DNA of 64,000 nt from DASTPP01 sp035762175 (lineage in GTDB: Bacteria > Myxococcota_A > Polyangia > Polyangiales > Polyangiaceae): positions 15,012 to 79,011 of the forward strand of contig DASTPP010000238.1 in the NCBI GenBank assembly GCA_035762175.1. The letters are read 5' to 3'. A program made the translations under genes and the position numbers. Numbering within the stretch: the stretch's first letter is position 1; every line of letters starts with the position of its first letter. Shown here one piece after another: positions 16,035 to 26,328 of the stretch. The notes beneath the pieces are model-generated. The model was not told the DNA's origin and ran no database searches. It saw nothing but the letters and a program-made list of their open reading frames with translations.

Positions 16035-16718
16035 GCGCAGGGGGGGCGTGACGTGGAGCCCCTTCCAGGCGAAAAAGCGCCAGCCTACCTCTCCGCCGAC
16101 GGTGACCGTCGTGTCGTGGCTCAGCCCCTCGCCGGCGTAGAGCTCGAAGCGGTGTACTTTCACGTCGGCCATGACGTAGAGCTCGTCGAGCAGCGTCACG
16201 CCGAGGCCGCCGCCGGTGCTGTAGGGTGCGACGATGCGCAGGCCCGCGTTCCGTTCGGCCGGGGTGAGGGCGTTCGGGGCGCGCGCGAGCTCGAGGCCCT
16301 GGCCGTGCGAATACGAGGCGATGAAGCGGCCGAGGCGCAGGTCGACGGCGGCGTTGAAGCCGCGCAAGAGCAACGGCTGAGTGAGGCCGTAATGAAACCC
16401 GAGCTGGGCGGCGGGCGCACGGGGCGCAAGCTGGAAGACATGCGAGGGGAAGGCCGACGCGGGGGCCGAGGGGCCGTGGGCGGCGGCCCGAGCGGCGAGG
16501 GCGAGCGGATCGCTGCGGGCGGGCGGGGCCGGGCGAGCAGGCGGGTCGGCGAGGGCGGGCGGGTCGGCGAGGGCGGGCGGGTTCGTGCGGGCGGGTGGGT
16601 TGGCCTGGGCGGGCGGGTCGGCCTGGGCGGGCGCGGCGAAGGCGGACGTGGCGAGGGCGAGGAGCGAGGTGGCCAGGGCGAGGGCGGCGGTCGGGGCGGG
16701 GGGCAGGGGCGGGGGCAT
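16035..16718 (-). pseudogene. Outer-membrane beta-barrel-like protein, N-terminal part (IS-disrupted)
   Basis: From ATG 16718: a signal peptide ending around SAFAAPAQA, a Pro/Ala-rich linker of repeating PPA units, then a beta-rich domain (LGFHYGLTQPLLLRGFNAAVDLRLGR cut here by the IS at GLHVTPPLR). The frame continues 18 codons into IS sequence and stops at 15981. The true C-terminus lies at 12563-12711. Intact, the protein would be about 277 residues, a plausible outer-membrane or periplasmic protein of unknown role. It is divergent from the LysR gene at 16794, which may have controlled it. Confidence 0.8.
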
Positions 16719-16793
16719 GGGGCCCCGGAGAGTGGGCCTGGGCCCCTCGCGCCGCCCAACCAGCGCGGCGAATATCGGGCATCATCACGGCGC

Positions 16794-17714
16794 ATGGAGG
16801 CGAGCCGGCTGCCGGACGACATCAACCTGCTGGTGGCGCTCGACGTGCTCCTGCGCGAGCGCCACGTGACGCGCGCGGCGCGCCGGCTCGGGCTGACGCA
16901 GTCAGCGATGAGCCAGCGGCTCGCGCGGCTGCGCTCGTTCTTCGGCGACCCGCTGCTCGTCCAGGCGGGCGCCTCGCTCGCGCTCACGCCGCGCGCCGAG
17001 GCCATGGCCGCGCCGCTCGCGGGCGCGCTCGGCGCGTTGCGCTCGGCGGTGCAGGCCGGCGCGCCGTTCGATCCGGGGGCGTCCGAGCGGTCCTTCGTGC
17101 TGCTCGGCAACGATCTGGTCGAGGCCGTGGGGCTGCCGCCGCTCGCGCCACTCGTGCGCCGCGAGGCGCCCGGCGTGCGCCTGACGGTCGAGCGGCTCGA
17201 CGCCGACTTCGCCGCGCGCCTCGGCGACGGTACCGCCGACCTCGCCTTCGCGCCCGACTTTCTGAACGCCCCCTCGCTGCGGCGGCGGGCGCTGCCGCCG
17301 GACCCCTTCGTCGTGCTCGCCCGCCGGGGCCACCCCGCGGCCGAGGGCCCGCTCACGCTCGAGCGCTACCTCGCCTTCGACCACGTGCTCGTCGCGCCGC
17401 GCGGCGCCCCCGGCGGCGTCGTCGACACGGCGCTCGCGGCGCTCGGCCGGAAGCGGCGCGTCGCGGTGCGGCTGCAGCACTTCGTCACGGCGCCCTTGCT
17501 CTTGCCCGACACCGACCTCTTGCTCACCTGCCCCGCGGGCGCCGCCGAGCACGCCTGCTCGCTGCTGCCGCTCTGCCGCCTCGTGCCGCCGCTCGAGCTG
17601 CCCGTCGACCATAGCAGCATGCTCTGGCACGAGCGCGCCCACCACGACCCCGGCCACCGGTGGCTGCGCGGCTTCTTCGATCGGCTCTTGCGGTCGTACG
17701 ACCCCGCGGGCTGA
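16794..17714 (+). CDS. LysR-family transcriptional regulator
   Basis: A 306-residue LysR regulator. The N-terminal winged helix-turn-helix is clear (LLVALDVLLRERHVTRAARR, LGLTQSAMSQRLARLRSFFGDPLL). It is followed by the linker helix and a periplasmic-binding-like effector domain (from about residue 90) with SFVLLGNDLVEAVGLPPL and FDHVLVAPRG. The sequence is of the NodD/SyrM-like branch, judging by FDHVLVAP. ATG 16794 lies 75 bases from the divergent, now IS-broken outer-membrane-protein gene. LysR genes usually control the divergent neighbour, so this one may have lost its target. The effector is unknown. Confidence 0.93.
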   Translation: MEASRLPDDINLLVALDVLLRERHVTRAARRLGLTQSAMSQRLARLRSFFGDPLLVQAGASLALTPRAEAMAAPLAGALGALRSAVQAGAPFDPGASERSFVLLGNDLVEAVGLPPLAPLVRREAPGVRLTVERLDADFAARLGDGTADLAFAPDFLNAPSLRRRALPPDPFVVLARRGHPAAEGPLTLERYLAFDHVLVAPRGAPGGVVDTALAALGRKRRVAVRLQHFVTAPLLLPDTDLLLTCPAGAAEHACSLLPLCRLVPPLELPVDHSSMLWHERAHHDPGHRWLRGFFDRLLRSYDPAG

Positions 17715-17718
17715 GGCG

Positions 17719-18306
17719 TCAGTCGGCGGGGCCGGGGCCCCGGTGGGCGCGCAGCTCGGGCCGGAAGGTGACCGCGCCCCGCGCGCAGGTGGCGCCGCAG
17801 GCGGGGCCGTTGGCGTACACCGGCTCGAGCGAGACCCTGGCCGCGTCGTGAAAGAGCAGCGCGCCCCGGGCGTCGCGCGCCGAGAGGGCGACGACGGGCC
17901 GGGGGCCCTCGTCGGCACGGCCGTCGAAGCGGGTGATCTCGAAGGCGAGCGGGCCCGGGCTGCGGGCGTAGCAGTGCGTGATCTGGCCCTCGGGCTGGGC
18001 GCCGTCGACCTCGCAGGAGGGCGAGCGGTGGTCGCCGCGCAGGGCCAGATCGGTACAGCGCGCGTCGAGGCAGACGCGGAAGGCGAGCGGCAGGGGCCCG
18101 AGCTCGCGCAGGGACACGCCCGGCACCTCGACGCGCACGCCGCTCGCGCACCCGCGCGCCGAGCAGGACCGCGCCTCGGGCGCCGGGGCGAACTCGTCGC
18201 CGCCGCCCCCGTCGCAGGCGGCGAGCGCGGCGAGGGCGGGGCCGAGGAGGGCGAAGGCCAACGTCGCGCGCGGCCGGCCGGCGCCGGACAGTCGGGAGCT
18301 CGCCAT
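17719..18306 (-). CDS. Predicted lipoprotein, unknown function
   Basis: A 195-residue exported protein: signal peptide with lipobox LAALAAC, then a Gly-rich linker and a Cys-containing beta-rich domain (CSARGC, CLDARC, CEVDG, HCY, CGATC). The evenly spread cysteines suggest several disulfides in the periplasm or at the surface. No family is recognised. It converges with the LysR gene only 4 bases from its stop. ATG 18306 chosen because it gives a normal signal peptide. Confidence 0.8.
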   Translation of the reverse strand: MASSRLSGAGRPRATLAFALLGPALAALAACDGGGGDEFAPAPEARSCSARGCASGVRVEVPGVSLRELGPLPLAFRVCLDARCTDLALRGDHRSPSCEVDGAQPEGQITHCYARSPGPLAFEITRFDGRADEGPRPVVALSARDARGALLFHDAARVSLEPVYANGPACGATCARGAVTFRPELRAHRGPGPAD

Positions 18307-18414
18307 GCTAGGGAATGTGAAGCACAAAGCCGGCCCCCATGCCACGGCGCGGGGCGCGCGGCCGGGGGCGACACCGCTCGGCCGCGGTCGCGCGGCGGCC
18401 CGGCGCGGGGGGGC

Positions 18415-18556
18415 GGCTTCGCGCGCGGCCCGAGGCTCGTCTCGCTCGGCCGCCGCTTCGACCCGTCGGGCGGCTTCGCGCGCGCGGCCCGAGGCTCTTC
18501 GCGCTACCCGGCCATCGGGGCCCCGGGACGGCTTCGCGCGCGCGGGGCCCGAGGCG
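18415..18556. repeat. Three copies of a GGCTTCGCGCG-(CG)GCCCGAGGC block
   Basis: Copies start near 18415, 18472 and 18530 (57-58 bp apart). They read GGCTTCGCGCGCGGCCCGAG with small length changes in the CG run. They fill most of the 319-base gap between the lipoprotein and helicase starts and may overlap the helicase promoter. Confidence 0.65.
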
Positions 18557-18625
18557 GCGGGGCGAGGGCGCCGAGGCCGAAGGGCCTGCCCGGGGGGCCG
18601 GAGGTGGTAGGCTTGCCCCCCTGCC

Positions 18626-19979
<1,354 letters not shown>

Positions 19980-19993
<14 letters not shown>

Positions 19994-21506
19994 TCTGGTG
20001 CGGGCCCGGCGGCGCAAGGGCGAGCTCGTGCTGGTCCCGCTCGAGGGCGACGACCGGCAGGAGGCCCTCTACCTGGCCGGCGCCTATTCGGACCTCGCCC
20101 GCGACGCCGTCGGCCGCCCGCGGGCCGAGCTCGACGAGGCGATGGGCCAGATCGAGGCGCCGCCGCACCTGCAGAAGGTGGCCGACGGGCTGCGCAAGCT
20201 CATCGAAGACCGCTGCGACTTCGAGCCGACGCTCGATCTGCCGCCCGAAGAGCTGCGGCGCGAGGTGTTCCGGCGCGCGGCCGAGGTGCGGCGCGCGCTC
20301 GGGCCCGAGCAGTCCTTCGACCGGGGCGCGGTGCTCGCCGAGGTCGCGGGCGCCAAGGGCGTCGACCCCGGCGCGCTCGAGCGGGGCCTCTACGCCGACC
20401 TGCGCGGCGCCCACGTCTTGCGCGCCTTCGAGGCGCTGCCGCCCGAGGCGCTCTTGCAGCTCTACGACGACGCGCAGGCGCAGGCGGTGCTCTTGCGCGC
20501 GGTGCGCGTGCGCGCCGAGGTCAAGTGCGGGGCGGCGTGGGGCTACCGGCAGCTCTTCGCCAAGCTCAAGTTCTTGCGCCTCTTGCACGCGATCGAGCCG
20601 ATCGAGGGCGGGGGCTACCGCGTCGACGTCGACGGGCCCTTCAGCCTCTTCGAGTCGGTCACCAAGTACGGCCTGCAGCTCGCGCTCTCGCTGCCGGCGG
20701 TGCAGGCCTGCGCGAGCTGGTCGGTCGAGGCCGACGTGCGCTGGGGCAAGATGCGCGAGCCGCTCGTCTTCAAGCTCGCCGGCCGCGGGCCCGACCGCAA
20801 GCTGGGCGACGACGCGCTCGCGCTGCCGCCGGAGGTCGAGGCGTTCCGGCAGGGGTTCGAGGCGCTGAAGAGCGCGTGGCGCGTCTCGCCGAGCCCCGCC
20901 ATCTTGAACCTGCCCAGCGTCGGCCTCTGCGTGCCCGACCTCGTGTTCGAGCGGCCGAAGGGGCCCAAGGTCTACTTCGAGGTGCTCGGCTACTGGAGCC
21001 GCGAGGCCGTCTGGCGCCGGGTCGATCTCGTGCGCGAGGGGCTGGGCGTGCCGCTGCTCGTCGCCGTCAGCGAGCGGCTGCGGGTGAGCGAGGACGTGCT
21101 CGGCGACGACCCCTCGGGCGCGCTCTACGTCTACAAGGGCTCGCTCAGCCCGCGCGTCGTGCTCAAGCGGCTCGAGGCGCGCTGGGGCGGGGCGGCGGGC
21201 GAGACGCTGCCCCTCGCGGTGGCGCCGGGCGGGGCGGCGGCGCCGGGCGGCGGGGCGAAGCCGGCGCTCGTGTCGGTGGTCGAGGCGGCCGAGGCGACGG
21301 CTGAGGCGGGCGGCAAGGCGCGGCGGCCGGCCCGCGCGCGCAAGGGCCGGGGCAAGGGCGAGTCGGCCGCGTCGGAGGTAGCGGACGCTGCCGAAGGGGC
21401 GAGCGCACCGAACGACGCCGAGGGCGCTACGAAACAAACTAACGCCTCCATCGGCGCTCGCAAGGGCCGAAAGGGCGCGGGGGCGCTCGCCGGGCGCGGC
21501 GGCTAA
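19980..21506 (+). CDS. Bax1-like nuclease (DUF790 family)
   Basis: A 508-residue DUF790/Bax1 protein, the partner nuclease of XPB that cuts next to the unwound damage. The N-terminus (LTVDLVRARRRKGELVLVPL) is the family's usual beginning. The nuclease centre is the PD-(D/E)xK-like VPDLVFERPKGPKVYFEVLGYWSREAVW around residue 320. After about residue 400 comes a low-complexity Ala/Gly/Lys/Arg tail (ARKGRGKGE) that archaeal Bax1 lacks. The start is TTG at 19980, inside the helicase gene; no ATG fits the conserved N-terminus. Translational coupling is likely. Confidence 0.9.
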
Positions 21507-21842
21507 GAACACCGCGGTTTCGCGCCGGTTCGCGGGGGCCGGCGACGTCACGCGCGGCCGCGCTGCCATTCTGTCAGCGCCGCGCGCGGCCCCTGCACAA
21601 TCTGTCAGCGTCGCCGCCGGCACCTGTCGAAAACGCGGCACGTGTCGGTCGCTTGGCGGGCCCAAGGCGCATTGACGGGCGCGCCAGAGCGGGAGCTCGG
21701 GCGGGCCCCGCTGGCTTTTTTACCAGAGCCTGACGACCCGCCCGGGGGGGCCAGGGCCCTGGGCCGGGCCTTGCAGAGGGGGTTTGGCAGCTACTTTCGA
21801 GGCGGGCCTGGCTCTTGCTGGGCCTCCTTGACGGTAGAAATG

Positions 21843-21860
21843 CCTCCATTAAAATGGAGG
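21843..21860. promoter_or_regulatory. Palindromic operator candidate
   Basis: CCTCCATTAAAATGGAGG is a perfect 8-bp inverted repeat around AA, AT-rich in the middle and 133 bases before the DUF2325 start. The symmetry suits a dimeric repressor or activator site; the protein is unknown. Confidence 0.5.
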
Positions 21861-21948
21861 TTATGGTGACCGTCCGAGGCCGCCCCACTCCCCCGAGGCC
21901 TCCGCCAGAAATAGAACCGGGGGCCCGCCCGTTAGGGCTAGCGAGGGT

Positions 21949-21971
21949 GGGGCGGCGAGCGAAGCCGCCCC
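21949..21971 (+). promoter_or_regulatory. 5' leader hairpin before DUF2325 gene
   Basis: GGGGCGGC-GAGCGAA-GCCGCCCC makes an 8-bp GC stem ending 10 bases before the AAGGAG ribosome site of the gene at 21993. It may stabilise the mRNA or control translation. Confidence 0.5.
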
Positions 21972-21992
21972 CCCCGCCGAAGGAGATTCACC

Positions 21993-22370
21993 GTGCACAC
22001 TCACCGCCCCGCCCAACGCCCGCACCAACCCTCGCAGCCCTCGAACGTCCGGGCGCTGCGCCCGGCCAACGACACGAAGGCCCGCACCGCGCTCATCGTG
22101 GGCGCCGACTACATCGAGCCGCTGAAGAAGACGATGGCCGAGATGGGCAACTTCCAGGTCGAGCACTGGACGGGGCGCAAGACGGGCGACCTGCGCCGGT
22201 CCATTCCGAAGAACGTGGACCTCTGCATCGTGCTCTGCGACTACGTGAACCACGGCCTGGTGCGCAAGGTGCGCGAGGACGCGCGGGCGCTCGGCCTGCC
22301 GGTGCTCTATTGCCGCCGCTCGCTCGTCGAGGTGCGCGAGAAGCTGCGCGAGTACGCGGAGGCGGCGTGA
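21993..22370 (+). CDS. DUF2325 domain protein
   Basis: A 125-residue protein whose core (residues about 32-120) matches DUF2325: ALIVGADYIEPLKKTMAEMG, then HWTGRKTGDLRRSIPKNVDL, CIVLCDYVNHGLVRKVRED and LPVLYCRRS. The fold is Rossmann-like; the function is unknown, and the conserved Asp/His (DYVNH) is typical. The N-terminal 30 residues are a His/Pro/Gln-rich extension. Start GTG 21993 is fixed by a strong ribosome site (AAGGAG, 7 bases upstream). Monocistronic, with a hairpin terminator downstream. Confidence 0.88.
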   Translation: MHTHRPAQRPHQPSQPSNVRALRPANDTKARTALIVGADYIEPLKKTMAEMGNFQVEHWTGRKTGDLRRSIPKNVDLCIVLCDYVNHGLVRKVREDARALGLPVLYCRRSLVEVREKLREYAEAA

Positions 22371-22575
22371 GGGGCCCCCGAGCGTGAGCACGGGGCATCG
22401 GGTAGAGGGAAGCCGGCGGCGGGGCGAAGGGCCCCCGGGCGAACGTCACCGCACCCCGCGAGGGTGCCGCGACGTTCGGCGCGGGCCGTTCGAAGTACAA
22501 AGCGCCCCGTACGTACTGATGACTCGTCGCACTCCCCCTACCCCATGCCCCGTGATGCCATTCGGAACGCCGCGG

Positions 22576-22605
22576 CGGGCCCCCGACTCGAACTCGGGGG
22601 CCGCG
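22576..22605. terminator. Hairpin between convergent DUF2325 and DUF362 genes
   Basis: CCCCCGA and TCGGGGG pair around a 7-base loop, with further GCGG/CCGC pairing outside. It lies in the gap between two converging genes and can act in both directions; no long U-tract, as usual in such GC-rich DNA. Confidence 0.5.
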
Positions 22606-22672
22606 AACGCCCGCTCGGGCCGCGCGGAAGCGGGCCGACTCGGCGCGTTAGAGCGCGCCCCCTCGCCCTTGC

Positions 22673-24220
22673 TCAGCCCGCCGGCCGCGCCCCCCGGTGC
22701 TCGAGCGGCGTCAGCGCCCCTTCGGGGGCGAGGTTCTGCCGGGGGCGGGCGGCGCCGCGCTCGGTGGCGCCGGGCAGCTGGTACTTCCAGCCGAAGGCGC
22801 TGCGCAGCAGGTTGTGCACGCGCCAGGAGAAGTACGAGTTGACGAAGGGCAGGGCCTGGCCGACGTCGAGGTAGGGGTTCTTCAGCTTGCCGAGCTTGAC
22901 GAGCAAGAGCACCTGCTCGGCGACGCTGACGGGGCAGCCGGCGACGCGCACGACGTCGTCGTTGCGCTTGCGGAACATCTCGAGCTCGACCCCGGCCATC
23001 TTGCTGAAGATGTCGGGGGCGGTGGCGGTATAAGGGCTCTTCTTGGAGCGGTCGACGTACAAGCTCTCGGCGCGCAGGGGCTTGCCCGCCTTCTGGCCCT
23101 GGTAGCTGGCGCAGTCGCCGAGAAAGACGACCTTCTCGCCGGGCTTGACGTCGAGCTCGCCCTCGTAGGCGCCGAAGACGACGTGGGTGCGGGGCATCTT
23201 CTGGTCGGTGTCGGCGTCGAAGAGGCGCAAGATCTCGATGGCCTCTTCGAGGGCGCCGGGGCAGCCGCCCCAGCAGTAGTCGGTGGTGTCGCTCGGGGGC
23301 CGGCCGCCGTAGGCGCGAATGTTGGTGCCCTCGAAGTACTCTTCGACGCGCACCAGGCCCACGCGGAAGCCGCGGGCGCGGGCCTTGACCTCGTCGAGCG
23401 TGAGGTCACCCACGAGGCGGATCTGGGCGAGGTCGACGGGGCCGAAGCCCCGCTGGTGCGCCAGGCGAATGTGCGGCACCGAGAGCGGGTCGACGCCGAG
23501 GGCGTGGCAGAGCACCGCGTCGAAGGCGACCTGGTTGTCGCCCATGGCCATCAGGCGCAGGTCGAAGGGCAGGGGGGTGAGCATGCGCCCCTCGCCCGCG
23601 ACGATGCCGTCGATGGCGATGAACTGCGGCTGCACGATGTACTGAAGGTCGGCGATCTTCTCGTCGAGCTTGTGATCGTGATCGATGAGCCGATGCCGGT
23701 CGTCTTGAATGCCGATGTAGTTCTTGAGCGAGAAGGTGACCGTCGTCCAAGGGTGGGCCTTGAGCTTGGGGCAGTTGACGAAGAAGTCTGCCTTGGCCAC
23801 GGGCTCGGGGGTGAAGAGCGAGTCGCGCAGGCGCTCGGGGTGGTAGAGCGGCACCTCGACCTGGGGCACCTCGTCGAAGTGATAGAGCTTGAGCCGGGGC
23901 ACGCGCTTGGCCATCTGGTAATAGCCGGCGCCGTCGAAGGCGAAGCGGGTGGGCATGGTGATGCCGCAGCGCTCGCCGACGGCGATCTCGCGCAGGTCGG
24001 GCCGCGCGCGCGAGGCGAGGGCGCGGGCGACGCCCTCGATGAACTCGGGGCGGGTGTACGCGTTCGGGAAGCGCACCCCCGAGGCGACGACGTTCGGCTT
24101 GATGAGGGTGCGGCCGAAGGGGCGCAGGCCAAGCAAGTCGAGCCCCTCGCCCGCCAGTCGCTCGATGCGGGCCACGTCGTAATCGGGACAATTTCGCAGG
24201 ATGACGGTCGGGCGAGTCAT
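22673..24220 (-). CDS. DUF362 domain-containing protein
   Basis: A 515-residue protein of the DUF362 group. The N-terminal part reads VILRNCPDYD, LIKPNVVA, and later FFVNCPKLKAHPWTTVTFSLKN followed by IDGIVAGEGRML, the typical DUF362 strands; the family includes Fe-S cluster-linked proteins of unclear reaction. The second half carries further cysteines (YCWGGCPGALE, LGDCASYQ, VAGCPVSVAEQ) resembling C-terminal elements of related Fe-S proteins. No signal peptide. The tail after about residue 490 is Arg/Ala-rich. ATG 24220. Probably monocistronic: the next gene on this strand starts after 180 bases of filler. Confidence 0.88.
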   Translation of the reverse strand: MTRPTVILRNCPDYDVARIERLAGEGLDLLGLRPFGRTLIKPNVVASGVRFPNAYTRPEFIEGVARALASRARPDLREIAVGERCGITMPTRFAFDGAGYYQMAKRVPRLKLYHFDEVPQVEVPLYHPERLRDSLFTPEPVAKADFFVNCPKLKAHPWTTVTFSLKNYIGIQDDRHRLIDHDHKLDEKIADLQYIVQPQFIAIDGIVAGEGRMLTPLPFDLRLMAMGDNQVAFDAVLCHALGVDPLSVPHIRLAHQRGFGPVDLAQIRLVGDLTLDEVKARARGFRVGLVRVEEYFEGTNIRAYGGRPPSDTTDYCWGGCPGALEEAIEILRLFDADTDQKMPRTHVVFGAYEGELDVKPGEKVVFLGDCASYQGQKAGKPLRAESLYVDRSKKSPYTATAPDIFSKMAGVELEMFRKRNDDVVRVAGCPVSVAEQVLLLVKLGKLKNPYLDVGQALPFVNSYFSWRVHNLLRSAFGWKYQLPGATERGAARPRQNLAPEGALTPLEHRGARPAG

Positions 24221-24402
24221 TCGAAGGAGCGTAGACCTCGGGGGGCGTCGAGGCCAGGGCGCCGTGCGCGAGGCAGGCGCGCTTCTGGCCGGCCTGGCGC
24301 TCGAGCCCGGGCCGGGGAGGCTCGCGGCGGGCGGCGGCCACGCGGGGCGCCCGGGCCTCGGGGGGCGCCTGCGTTCGGGGGGGCCCTGCGGGGCGGCCCG
24401 GC

Positions 24403-26190
24403 TCAGGGCGGGGCGTCGACGCGGAAGATGGGGACGAGGCGGAATTCTTCGTCCCAGGCCGGGTGCCGCTCGTAAAAGAAGCGCAGGCGCGCCTCGGGGC
24501 TCGCGGCGAATTCGGGCTCGGTGCGCAGGCGCTCTTCGAAGGCGCGGCGCAGCGCGGGGTCGCGCTCGAGCATGCGGCGGCCCTCGTCTTCGGCGACGTA
24601 GGGCTCCATGAATTCTTTTTGCTCGAAGGCGGCGTTGAAGTAGCCCCAGGCGACGAGCGAGTCGGGCGCGCGCGGCTCGAGCAGGTGCATGGCGAGGCGG
24701 GCGCGGGGCTGGTCGATGGGGACGAAGAGCGAGCCCGGGGGCAGGTCGCGGCGCTCGGGCCGCCAGGCGCCTTCGACGCGGGCGCGGGTGCGGCCCTCGA
24801 AGGGGCGGTCGAAGGCGACGGAGCTCGCGCGGAAGGCGGCGATCGGGGCGGCGCGGCGCTCGCCGCGGAGGGTCGTGAAGCGCACGCCGTGCAGCGCGAG
24901 CTTGGGCCCGACCCAGGCCGCGTGCGCGGCGGGCACGACGTAGCCGCCGCGGGGCGCGGTCTCGACGTACGCCGGCTCGAGGGTGTCGTAGTAGGGGACG
25001 CGCCAGATCTGGGGCTTCGACTCGTCGTAGGTGACGCGCGGGCCGCCCGACAGGTCGGAGGGGGCGCGGCGGTAGGCGTAGCCGCGGAAGTCGATGGGGC
25101 GCGAGGCGCTGGCGGTGCGGAAGGCGAGCGCGACGGGGGTGCCGCCGAGGCGGGCGTCGGCCCGGTCGGCGGCGGCGCCCGCCTCGCGCCAGGCGGCGGC
25201 GTGGGCGGAGGCCTCGGTGAAGAGGGCCTCGAGCAGGTCGTAGGTGGCGCGCACGCGCTCGCCGTAGGCGCGCCAGCTGTGTGTCTCGACGAGGATGCCG
25301 ATGCGGTTGCGGGCGCCCGCGTAGGGGTGCGAGAAGCGCGGGGGCCCGGCCTCGCGGGCGAAGCCCGAGGCGGGGTCGTCGTCAGCGCGGAAGGAGGGGT
25401 AGAAGGGCAGGGGCAGGTGATGCCGGGCCTTGAGGCGGGCCTGCAGGGCGTCGTCGAGGGCGCGGGCGGCGCGGTCGAGGGGGCGCTCGAGCGGCTCGTC
25501 GGGCGAGACGAGCACGGCAACATCGTGCTGGAACTTGGCGCCGTCGGTCGTGTGCAGGTCGGCGTAGACCGTCGGGTCCCAGGCGTTGTAGAGCGCGAGC
25601 ATGGCCCGCGTCTCGGGCGCCTCGGCCTTGGCGTAGTCGCGGTTCAGGTTGATGCGCTGGGCGGTCGTGCGAAAGCCCATGCGCGCGGGGCCGCGCTGGT
25701 TGGGGCGGTTGTTCGGGCCGAAGCGCTCGTGGCCGTCGGCGTTGTAGGCCGGCACGAACACGAGGGTGAAGCGGCCGAGGGCGCCGCGGGCGATGCGCCC
25801 GTCGAGCAGCGCGCGCAGGGCGAGGAAGCCGGCATCTTTGCCCTCGATCTCGCCCGCGTGGATGCCGCCCTGCACGAGCAGGGCGGGGCGGCCCTTCGCG
25901 CGCGCCGCGGCCGGGTCGAGCGTGCCGTCGTCGGAGGCGACCAGGGCGAGCAGCGGGCGGCCCTCGGGGCTCTGCCCGAACGTGGCGCAGCGGACGCGCC
26001 CGGGGAAGGCGCGCTCGTAGCCCGCGCAGAGGCGCACGACCTCGTCGTAGCGGCCGGTCTCGGCGTAGTTCGTCCGCGCGGCGACGGACGCGAGGTCGGG
26101 CGGCGGGCGGCGGGGCGGGGCCGCGCAGGCGGCGGGGCCGAGGGCGAGCAGGCCGGCGAGGGCGAGGCGGGGCGGGGCCGTTCGGGGCAC
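24403..26190 (-). CDS. M14-family zinc carboxypeptidase-like lipoprotein
   Basis: A 595-residue secreted metallopeptidase. The start at GTG 26190 gives a signal peptide with lipobox GPAAC. The M14 zinc site is visible as H111-xx-E114 in GGIHAGEIEGKDAG and a later histidine in ADLHTTDG. INLNRDY and the C-terminal general-base glutamate in GILVETHSWRAY complete the catalytic domain (about residues 60-350). A beta-rich C-terminal region of 200 residues follows. It likely trims C-terminal residues from peptides outside the cell, suiting a predatory or proteolytic life style. The same frame is open far upstream, but that part is antisense to the oxidoreductase gene. Confidence 0.88.
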   Translation of the reverse strand: MPRTAPPRLALAGLLALGPAACAAPPRRPPPDLASVAARTNYAETGRYDEVVRLCAGYERAFPGRVRCATFGQSPEGRPLLALVASDDGTLDPAAARAKGRPALLVQGGIHAGEIEGKDAGFLALRALLDGRIARGALGRFTLVFVPAYNADGHERFGPNNRPNQRGPARMGFRTTAQRINLNRDYAKAEAPETRAMLALYNAWDPTVYADLHTTDGAKFQHDVAVLVSPDEPLERPLDRAARALDDALQARLKARHHLPLPFYPSFRADDDPASGFAREAGPPRFSHPYAGARNRIGILVETHSWRAYGERVRATYDLLEALFTEASAHAAAWREAGAAADRADARLGGTPVALAFRTASASRPIDFRGYAYRRAPSDLSGGPRVTYDESKPQIWRVPYYDTLEPAYVETAPRGGYVVPAAHAAWVGPKLALHGVRFTTLRGERRAAPIAAFRASSVAFDRPFEGRTRARVEGAWRPERRDLPPGSLFVPIDQPRARLAMHLLEPRAPDSLVAWGYFNAAFEQKEFMEPYVAEDEGRRMLERDPALRRAFEERLRTEPEFAASPEARLRFFYERHPAWDEEFRLVPIFRVDAPP

Positions 26191-26328
26191 GCGGCGCAAA
26201 AGACCAGAGCGCGGCGCGCGGCGCAACGGCGGCGGCGGCGGCGGGGCCGGGCGGGGGCGAGGGCGGGGCGGGCCCGGCCGGGCCAAGTTGGGGCTCGACT
26301 CTTCGACAAAACGCTGTAGGCAGTCGCC

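Larger units (their letters stand above)
21507..21992. other. Intergenic region with regulatory-looking palindromes
   Basis: No gene. It begins with two copies of CTGTCAGCG (near 21570 and 21603) and then GC-rich sequence. At 21843-21860 is the palindrome CCTCCATTAAAATGGAGG and at 21949-21971 a GGGGCGGC...GCCGCCCC hairpin, both upstream of the DUF2325 gene. Confidence 0.5.

Noticed and set aside
16585..17614. Long Arg/Ala-rich frames on both strands across the LysR gene
   Set aside because: Typical shadow frames of a GC-rich gene; no domain, whereas the LysR frame is unambiguous.
22560..22620. Possible tRNA T-arm (GAGTTCGAGTC on the minus strand)
   Set aside because: The stem does not pair in T-arm register (A-G and G-G clashes), and no acceptor, D or anticodon arms fit. 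Read as a terminator hairpin instead.
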